NCBI GenBank assembly: GCA_027382625.1
Contig: JAJKFJ010020921.1
Coordinates: 1-64,000, forward strand
Source of the DNA: Tetmemena sp. SeJ-2015
Taxonomy: Eukaryota; Ciliophora; Spirotrichea; Sporadotrichida; Oxytrichidae
DNA length: 64,000 bases
Direction of reading: 5' to 3'
How positions within the stretch are numbered: position 1 is the stretch's first letter; every line of letters begins with the position of its first letter. Under the pieces are notes generated by a model. That model ran no database searches, was not told the origin of the DNA, and saw nothing but the letters and a program-made list of their open reading frames with translations. The position numbers were made by a program, and so were the translations under genes. This document shows positions 56,760 to 64,000 of the stretch, one piece after another.

Positions 56760-58130
56760 AGCGCCAAGGAAGCCAGGAAGATGAAGAAGAAGGGTATCAT
56801 CTGCTTGAGTAAGTACAGTAATATCGTTACAGATCAAGAAGTTCGCTATAAAAATCCTAATAAGATAATGATCGTCAATATTCTTACAGAGAACAAGCAG
56901 AATGCAGTCATAACCAGCTCCTCCTCCAACAAGGAGGTCCTGATGAACGAGTCAGAACAGGCGCTCGAGCAGGAGAAACAGATCAAGGCTTGCTAAAGAG
57001 GCAGTAGAGTGCTAGTAAGACCCTCCTTATTGGAGATTCCTACATTGAACAGATAATAAAAGCTGATGACAGCAAGTTGCAACTAGGAAAGCTACACAAT
57101 GATAAAAGGAGGTTATCAAATTTGGGTCTATGAGTTATTAGACGGTCTTAAACCAGATGAAGTGGACGAGGCTGAGAAACTTATGGACCCTAGCCATATT
57201 TTTACTCGGCGTGTATCACGCTAAGAAGAGCTATGCCAAGGAAGTCAAGAAACTTATCGAGTCTCGCAGTTTGCAGAAGCGAGGAAGTAGTGAAGGAAAT
57301 TGCAGACCAGGGAAAGAAGAGAGTGTTTATACTTCACAAGTCAGACCTGGTGGACGAGTACAACCTAGTCAAGAGGCAAATAAGCTGTCCAAGGATCATC
57401 CCACAATGGCCTTCAGCGTGCTCAATATAAGGAGAAAAGGCAGAGAAGGGAGATAAAGAAAGATGTCTGGCCTAGCTCATCAAGGAACTCAAAGCCCTCT
57501 CCAAATCGGTCTATCTCAAGAACAAGACCAATTGCTTCATCCTGGTTGAGTAATCCGCCAGCTTAATGCTGGCAAGGTGACCATCAGCACGCTCATAACG
57601 GAGCGCTAGACTGGCATCTACAAAGAAGACAAGTAGATAACCCCAAGCAGATCATTTTACATAAGAACATCGCCATCTCCTTAACCAAGGGACTAGTCTT
57701 TCCCTCAAGAATCAGTTCGACAAACTCATCCTCAGACAGGCAGTCATGATCGACAAGGTCAAGGACCCCATCGCACCCATCGAGGGTTTTGTGAAGCTAG
57801 TCAACCGCTAGGAGCTGCTCAGGCACTTCAGGATCTCAAACTTCAAGGACAACAATGAGCTATTCGTACTCATCCCCAAAAAGAAGGGCACCTTCAGCAA
57901 AGAGGAAAAGCTAATATCAAACAGGCTGCGAGAGTCAGGAAATTTCTCACCAACAAAATAAAGTATCAGAACAGTTTGCTTTGACCAATTAGAAGTAGAT
58001 AGAACTAAAGCTCGCAGTATATATATATATATATATGTGAAAACAGTCCCACTCTTTATTAAGAAGCTACATTTCCAAAATAAGAGGGGTGAATTACACT
58101 CATCGATCAAAGTCTTATAAAAAGTAAAGG
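56760..58130 (+). CDS. GNL3: Nucleostemin/GNL3 (Grn1)-type circularly permuted GTPase, G motifs altered
   Basis: These nucleolar GTPases act in large-subunit ribosome export and assembly. A Lys-rich start (K-K-S-A-K-E-A-R-K-M-K-K-K) is followed by A-K-K-S-Y-A-K-E-V-K-K-L-I-E, then E-V-V-K-E-I-A-D-Q-G-K-K-R-V-F-I-L-H-K-S-D-L-V (G4 N-K-x-D-L written H-K-S-D-L), then A-G-K-V-T-I-S-T-L-I-T (G1, family N-x-G-K-S-S-L-I-N), I-A-I-S-L-T-K-G-L-V-F-P (G3, family D-x-P-G), and a C-terminal domain with V-K-D-P-I-A-P-I-E-G-F-V-K and N-F-K-D-N-N-E-L-F. G4-before-G1 order shows circular permutation. G1, G3 and G4 all deviate. A TA-rich 32-nt intron candidate starts near 58,017. Confidence 0.65.
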
Positions 58131-58590
58131 TAATAAGAAAAGAGATATCTAATTCGCCTGCTGCCTCTTGGGATTAGTAACTTGCAGTCAAGAAGAATTA
58201 TTTCACCTCCCCAAGAATCTGATCGTCATGGCTTAACTACCATAAATTGAAAAGAAGAAGCAAATAATTGAAAATCTATTTCAGCATACTTGGGATCCCT
58301 TAAATATGGGGTGATGTATCATCTCACTATCTGAGAGATCTCTTCGCTTAGAAAGAGCTCAGGTATAAACAGTCTGGAATATGCTTTTATAAACCTCCTC
58401 CTGAATCTATAAGCTAATTAAAAACTCTACACAATTAATTCTGAAGATCTCAAACATAAATTTTGCTTAATAAGAGTAAGCAAACAATAAAAATGGTAGA
58501 ATTAACTACACTCATAAATCTTTAGCATATTGAAAGAAGTTGAGCACGTTAGCTGTCTTTTGTGAATTATTACTTAAAGTGGATCATTTA
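58131..58590. other. No supported gene
   Basis: Mixed-composition sequence between convergent genes. No sustained frame with a motif. Confidence 0.4.
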
Positions 58591-59000
58591 TCTTCAATAA
58601 CGATACTCATCTTTGTTATAAATGATTAATTTTCCATCCGCAGAGAAGAAACTATCACTTTTTACTTCTTTGACTATCTTTTCTGTGATTTCACCACTAA
58701 CTGTAAGCAATTCATAAGTGAGATCCCATTCATTTGTGCTGTTTGGGATACAAAAAATGAAGTGGTATGATCGTATCACATGCCCTCGGAAGTAGTGTCT
58801 CTCTATCATCGACAAATCGTTCAATGCTTATTTAAAGTTTAAAACCTTCATAAGATGTTAACTCAGGACCTATTTTATACTTAATAGTTCTTGAGTTAGA
58901 ATAATCCTCATCACTTAAATTATCATTTTCGACTTCTTCATCTGCCGCCTCAACTTAATTCCTATAATTGCAAAATTACTTAAATCTTCCTTATTTAAGG
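58591..59000 (-). CDS. PDE6-delta/UNC119-family lipid-binding cargo protein
   Basis: This beta-sandwich family solubilises prenylated or myristoylated proteins and delivers them to cilia. The minus strand shows an acidic stretch, R-T-I-K-Y-K-I-G-P-E-L, then M-I-E-R-H-Y-F-R-G-H-V-I-R-S-Y-H-F-I-F-C, I-P-N-S-T-N-E-W-D, and S-D-S-F-F-S-A-D-G-K-L-I-I-Y-N-K, ending at TGA 58,593-58,591. These match family M-I-E-R-H-Y-F-R, F-C-I-P-x-S-x-N and S-D-S-F-Y-F-V-D-x-x-L-x-M-H-N-K. R-T-I-K-Y is closer to PDE6-delta. One phase change lies near 58,830. Trp is TGG here and TGA is the stop. Confidence 0.75.
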
Positions 59001-59009
59001 TTTGGCAAG

Positions 59010-60100
59010 TTATCCGATATTTTTCACAAACTCCTCAATAGGCTGAGTTAGTGCTTTCACGAAGTTGATTGTGATAGGTTCAGATATCTTGGAAATCTTA
59101 AGTACCGTCTTAAGCATCTCTAACTTATTACTCATTCATCTTATCTGCAAGGAAACCTGTGCTTTCTTCAATTGTAAGATATTAAAGAATGTATCTCCAG
59201 TTCTTCTGATTATCTAAAAACATTTCATTATAAAATATATAAGCTTTAATGAAATTTAAAAAGAATTTTGGCCCATTAAGTGAATATAAATTTTTGCCAC
59301 ATACTCATTTCATTTCTTCTTAAAAATAATTACTTAAGCCACACATGAGATAATCTTTCTCTCCTCAGTAGACCTTTAATTTTTTACTCTTTGTAATTTG
59401 CAATGGCTTTATTGTGCCTCTCTACAAATAAATTCCTTAAGAGAGCAAGAGGAATATAAAAATAAAAAATTCAGCTGTAAGAAGTAAAGTGCTTGAGAAA
59501 TCTTTTGAACGAAAGGTAATTATTAAGATGTGAGATTATTACCGCATCTTTTAAACTTAGAGATAAGTGAAATACTTGCTGCACGTGAAGTTCTGGAAAT
59601 ATTACAGGGGCAAATATAATTTCATTGTTCTTTTGACTCGATCTAGTGATTTGCGTATTCTTAGTATGCTCAGTAAAGTTTCATCATTAGATTGTTGCAG
59701 TCCTCCTCCACTTCCTTCAAGTCTTTCAAAGATATGATCTATTAATGTCTTTGTATTTCTCATCCTGTGCACAATTTGTATGATCTGCTTCAAGTCTAGC
59801 ATCTGCTCGACAACCAGACTCCTTTAATGATTTACATCTTATTAACCTTGGAAATCGACTTGTTGATGTCATCCACTTAGGAAGCTACCATTGAAGTTGA
59901 AAGCTTAAAATCAGGAATATAATTGTTTAGAGATAATAATAATAGTTTTATGATTATGTGGAAGATGCTTTCCAAATATAGTGCCATTAAGAGTTTACTA
60001 AGAAAATAAAAAACATAATACCATGAAGAGTCTCGGGTGTCAAAGGTCCTCAAGTTGCACAAACTCAAAGTATTTTATGGCTTCTACTGCTACTGTTGCT
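59010..60100 (-). CDS. Unknown multi-exon helical protein
   Basis: Segments on the minus strand: D-D-I-N-K-S-I-S-K-V-N-K-M (about 59,860), M-L-D-L-K-Q-I-I-Q-I-V-H-R-M-R-N-T-K (59,800 on) with D-H-I-F-E-R-L-E-G-S-G-G-G-L, and K-L-E-M-L-K-T-V-L-K-I-S-K-I-S-E-P-I-T (about 59,120). AT-rich gaps at 59,200-59,560 look intronic. The helical repeat is reminiscent of vesicle-tethering subunits, but no family could be fixed. The boundary with the dynein gene to the right is uncertain. Confidence 0.35.
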
Positions 60101-60956
60101 ATGCCATTTGTAACTGCTGATTTGCAGAATATTAATCTCATCAAGGGTAAGTTGTCTTTCCTTTTATAGTCACATTTATAACGCTAATTAATTCGCAAGC
60201 TATATCCTTGACATTTGCAAGAACTAAGACTCAAATTAATGTAAGATAAATCCTGAATATAATTTATTGTTACCTACTAATTTTCTACAGTTCAAGTTGC
60301 AAGTTAAGTCCACAGATTAAATAAAATCGCATCTGAGAATAGCAGTAGTCTAGGAGCGAGCACCTTTGTGTTTGTGTATAAGTCAGTATAGTATGTCAAG
60401 TCAACTCAGTTCTCAATTAGATATCAAGCTTGAAGATCTCCAACGCATCTCTCAAAGTCGAGAGGATTGAAAAATAAAGGTAGATTGTAAATCATTCCTT
60501 AGTGCAGTCTTAATCTAAACTTTCGGTTTTCTTTGATCACTAATGAGTCAAAGGGTCGACGTAGTCACAATCACTCAGGAATTTGCAAAGAAGAATCAGC
60601 TTCTGAGAAAGACCTATAGTTTCTTGCATAAGTGCAAATACTGCTTCCCTTTATCGAAGTTGAATAATACTCCACTGATCTTCAGCCTCTTTATTTTGTC
60701 TTAGAGTTGAATTTGTCTGCTAGGCAAAGCAGGCATTCAGTTAATAAAGCTGCTCCTAGGTAAGGGTTATAAATGCCGATCTTGTTGGCATTAGCTGATG
60801 AAAAGCTTTCAAGGCAATAATATACTTTGGGCAGATATCATTATGATACATTTGAAGTAGACTGTTTTGAGAGGAGATCTATACTGAGGGACTAAGAATC
60901 TTGGCCTCTACGAAACCTTCACCTATGAGAAAGTTTTTTGCAAATGAGTTAAAGAT

Positions 60957-61347
60957 CTGGTAAAGATAAATAATTGAAGTGAAACGTGGGTTATAAGAAT
61001 AAGATGAAAACCCAATTCTTAATTAGAGATGCGATTATGAATATCATGATTAAATCTTAGAGATTGGATAATATGGTTTAATTCTAATTTTGATTGGTGT
61101 TTAATATATAATTTAAATACATCATTAAAACTCAAATTTTTAATTGGATTTCTCTTTAGAGATAAGAGATTAATCAAAGGGGTGTCTAAATTTAATAAAA
61201 CCCTAATATTTTATTATTTCATAACTAAAAATTATCACCCCTTATTTTTCTTTTCAAACCAGATAATATTCTCTTAGATTAGAACCCACTACTTCAAGCA
61301 AATATATTTTTATTCTTATAACGTACTATTCTACTTTTTATCTTTAC
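60957..61347 (-). other. Spliceosomal intron in the dynein gene, 391 nt
   Basis: On the minus strand a GTAAAGATAA donor follows T-P-I-T-V-V and a pyrimidine-rich TTATTTATCTTTACCAG acceptor precedes I-F-N-S-F-A. In dyneins these flanks are only about 15-20 residues apart, so the AT-rich interval is not coding. It is much longer than the 26-41 nt introns elsewhere in the window. Confidence 0.7.
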
Positions 61348-62573
61348 CACCACAGTGATGGGTGTAAAGAGGGTCTTAAGACCTTCGGGAAATTTAGATC
61401 TACCTATATAACCAGGATTCATAGTAATGAACACACCACAAGTTGGGTCGATTTGATATCATCTTCTTGAATGCTTTAAAATTTTAATTAATGTTCATTC
61501 TCGTAAAATAAATTTGTCTTTCTTTTGCTTAATGCTTCAGAGACTGACTTGAATTGGACAGAGCACTCAACGAGCACTTCGGGCACTTGTTTTTTTAACT
61601 CATCGATGATGTTCAAGAACCTGAAGCAGCCAGACCCTCGTAAATACTTCCAAAACCTTTGTAATCCATCTGATCTGAGCAATTGAACACATAGCAACCC
61701 TTTCCCCTAGCTTAGGCGGGATCCTTGGTAGTCTCAGTCTTTCTAGTATCGGCATGACCATTTGGGGCACAACCCATCTTCAACTGAAGAGCTTGAGTAG
61801 CTGTTACATAAATTCAATCAGTAAGAGGAGTTATGACATCGAAGTCCATTTCTGAGACATTTATTACCAACCAGAACTCGGCATCAGCAATCTGAAGTTT
61901 GAAATCTTCATTTCTAGTGTCCCTGTAAGTCTTGAGTATATGCTGCCTCTGTAACTCATTAGATTAGTGCATCTTTTTCTACGTCTAGCTCGTAATTGAT
62001 AGCTCTTGAGTGAACATTCATAATAATCATGCACACGATCTTTTGTCTTTAAAGTTTTGTCAAAATCGCCCTGCATCATCTAAATCAAGTTATTAATTAA
62101 AAGATAAATAATGAAAGCTTTCATTTGAAAGATTTCGTCAGTAAGGGTTGAATCTGAATAGCAACTGTAGTCTTCATAAGCTGAGGGTTGCCTTTAAGAA
62201 AGTGGAATTTTAATAGACTATAAGTACTTTATGTACCTAATTTAAGAAACTTTCTCAACGCTTCTGATCCACATGACTAATAGATTAGAATTGTAGTAGA
62301 TTAGGTAGGTTGCAGAAAGTATAAATGTAGTAAATTAAGGAGAGGCAGGAATTTGAAAACTAGAACAAAGGCAAGTTTGGAATGAAAGTCAACTCCATGT
62401 TTGTTTTAAGAATGTTTTTGAGAATTAGAGATCTTAATTATTCTTAGTGGTGGTGACCGCCAAATTTAATTAAAAGGTGATCAATTATTATTTAAGACAT
62501 TGAGGTGGCTGGCGATTAATTTCTGATTGATGAGGTGGCTGTGATTGATTTAATTTTCGCTCACTCGTTATAG

Positions 62574-62593
62574 TACTACTACTACTACTACTA

Positions 62594-62626
<33 letters not shown>
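62574..62626. repeat. Compound (TAC)n/(CT)n microsatellite
   Basis: About seven TAC triplets followed by two CT runs. It lies inside the dynein region, where no linker or AAA1 homology is visible (about 62,090-62,880), so probably within a long intron. Confidence 0.85.
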
Positions 62627-64000
62627 AAAACGAGTCAGCCAAAATATTTGAGGTAAGTGAGCTCTATATTTCGTTTATTCCATTTGCGCAATTCTTTTCG
62701 ATCCTGATCTTTAAGTTAGAAATATAATGATAGCAATATTCCAAGTTGCTAAGAAGAGTGACATGAGAAGGGTCTTGAAGATTCACTTTATTTAGGAGCA
62801 ACTTGTTGAGTGTCTACACTCTTGCCTGAGCTTCTCATGGTGTCGATGACATCTTCCAAATCATTATATTGTCACACTGATATGAAATAGTTTTCAACTT
62901 TACCTATGAGCTTGAGTGGCTTTGAGAATTCGACTATTTCTTTTCAAACCCAAGTCTCAAATCCTCTTGTTTAAGGTATCTCACAGTCTTCTTTAAGGTA
63001 AATGGTTTCGATAGCCTGGAAGTTCTTGGAGATGTGGATTATGATTTTCTTGGGGTTGCTTCCATTGGAGATGATATTGAAGAGATCAGAGGGTGACAGG
63101 AAAAAGAAATTTGGGAATGATCTTCTCTTGGAGTACATGAAATCATTAAGGCTTTTTAGCAGAGGGTGAGATGCTTTTGGCGAGGGCCTTCTGCTTCTTA
63201 AATCTGTCAGCGAGGATCTCTTGCTTTCTTTGTCGATGCAAACGAGCTTCTCGGACTCCTTTAGGAGTTCCTTCTTCACTTCCTCGATGTGGATGAACAA
63301 GCTCTCCAGGAAAGCTAAGATATCTGCATTTCAGCCAGCAGCTGCAAAATTTCACATATATCAGGCAGTGATTTCTGTCAGTAGATGCAACCTCTTCGAA
63401 TGCAGAGAGATATATGGTTGAGAACACAGCAGTCGCTGCCAATTAAAAGGAATAGGTCTTGATATAGAGCATAGAGAAATTAAGGACTTAGTTTTCTTAG
63501 AGTATTTCGAATTTGTCTTCAGAGAATGAGCATGGGGTCAATGTCCTTCTACTTGCTGAACTCGAACATCACATCCTTCCAGGTTTCCTCCAACTTTACT
63601 AAAAACTTTAAAGGTCTTTCAAACTTCAACTCATAATTGACTTTTACTTTAATCTTCGACTCCTGTCTGACTTGAGCAGTGATTTCCTCAATGTCTTCCT
63701 CATACTTATTGAGGTTGAGATTGTGGATGTCCATGAGCAGGAATTTGTCATCTACATTTAAGTCCTTCTGGACCTTGTCCTTTATTGCCTTAAGTGACGG
63801 GGCCTCCTGGCGTCATCTCTGAGTTAAGAGATAAGAGCGAGGAATAAGAGCCATCTCTTAATGCCCTCCTGAATGCTTCGGTATGCGTTGCACTACTTTT
63901 CGATCTTCATTTTCTTGAGGAACTTGAAGACGTTCTACACCTCCTCTTCCTTGTCGAAGGGATTGGTCCAATTTGTCTCTATATTAACTATATAATATTA

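Larger units (their letters stand above)
60550..64000 (-). pseudogene. Dynein heavy chain, linker to AAA1, partial and frame-broken
   Basis: Dynein heavy chains are microtubule minus-end motors of cilia or cytoplasm. From the window edge leftwards: L-R-D-D-A-R-R-P-R-H-L (family R-x-R-H-W) near 63,810; N-L-N-L-N-K-Y-E-E-D-I-E-E-I; L-E-E-T-W-K-D-V-M-F; I-L-Q-E-N-Q-V with TAA as the conserved Gln; S-L-N-D-F-M-Y-S-K-R-R-S-F-P-N-F-F-F-L-S near 63,110; I-T-P-L-T-D-[TGA] and Walker A G-H-A-D-T-R-K-T-E-T (family G-P-A-G-T-G-K-T-E-T) near 61,740; [15 protein letters not shown]-[TGA] (family S-G-A-W) then I-I-D-E-L; F-I-T-M-N-P-G-Y-I-G-R at 61,410. After the intron, I-G-E-G-F-V-E-A-K-I. Five or more phase changes. 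Confidence 0.8.

Noticed and set aside
1..64000. Euplotes code (TGA=Cys, TAA/TAG stop)
   Set aside because: TAA/TAG are frequent inside coherent frames and at conserved Gln sites. One kinesin TGA would suit Cys, but the dynein and SET sites suit Trp.
1..64000. CRISPR arrays, prokaryotic operons, ribosome binding sites
   Set aside because: No regularly spaced direct repeats with unique spacers. Gene structure, introns and codon use are eukaryotic.
1..64000. tRNA genes
   Set aside because: No B-box-like GGTTCGAATCC with matching acceptor arms was seen on either strand by eye. A covariance-model scan would be decisive.

Overview
The window looks like nuclear DNA of a ciliate. It is AT-rich, with islands of higher GC that carry coding signal in one frame. 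Those frames run through many TAA and TAG codons that must be sense. In two diverged paralogs (3,983-4,881 minus and 35,901-36,724 plus) the same Gln codon is TAG in one copy and CAG in the other, and in a dynein heavy chain TAA sits at the Q of the conserved E-N-Q-V. TGA is also in frame, at the invariant Trp before the dynein AAA1 Walker B motif and at the W of a W-S-E motif in a SET-domain protein, while elsewhere TGA ends genes. TAA/TAG=Gln with TGA as both Trp and stop is the karyorelictean (Loxodes-type) code. Candidate spliceosomal introns are mostly 26-41 nt, with one of about 390 nt. The species cannot be fixed from sequence alone, and the Trp reading is an inference because several genes here look decayed.

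Layout. 1-5.8 kb: a repeat-rich edge, a short terminal-inverted-repeat (TIR) element, a C2H2 zinc-finger gene and paralog copy 1. 5.8-10.5 kb: a degenerate IS630/Tc1-type transposase, small unknown genes and a second TIR element. 10.9-18 kb: a very large unknown gene and a gene with a 26-nt intron and poly-Gly. 18.4-24.6 kb: a kinesin motor in two pieces with other coding sequence between, then a coiled-coil gene. 25.4-30.6 kb: an acidic protein (minus), a SETD-type methyltransferase and unknown genes. 31.5-37.8 kb: a third TIR element, a small NLS-bearing gene, a long TGA-rich gene and paralog copy 2. 38.5-50.7 kb: unknown genes, an inverted duplication and a large helical protein. 51-64 kb: COQ6-like monooxygenase, RING protein, unknown gene, nucleostemin-type GTPase, PDE6-delta/UNC119-like protein, an unknown gene and part of a dynein heavy chain.

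Recognisable conserved genes (dynein, kinesin, GNL3, COQ6, RING, transposase) carry single-base frame breaks, and the P-loops of the three NTPases are altered. Either many are pseudogenes or the assembly carries residual errors. The genes do not form a pathway. The recurring themes are cytoskeletal motors (dynein, kinesin), cilium-related cargo transport (PDE6-delta type) and mobile or duplicated DNA. With no stop codon except an ambiguous TGA, open frames alone are weak evidence, so genes without family matches were called on amino-acid composition and frame coherence and carry modest confidence; their ends are approximate.
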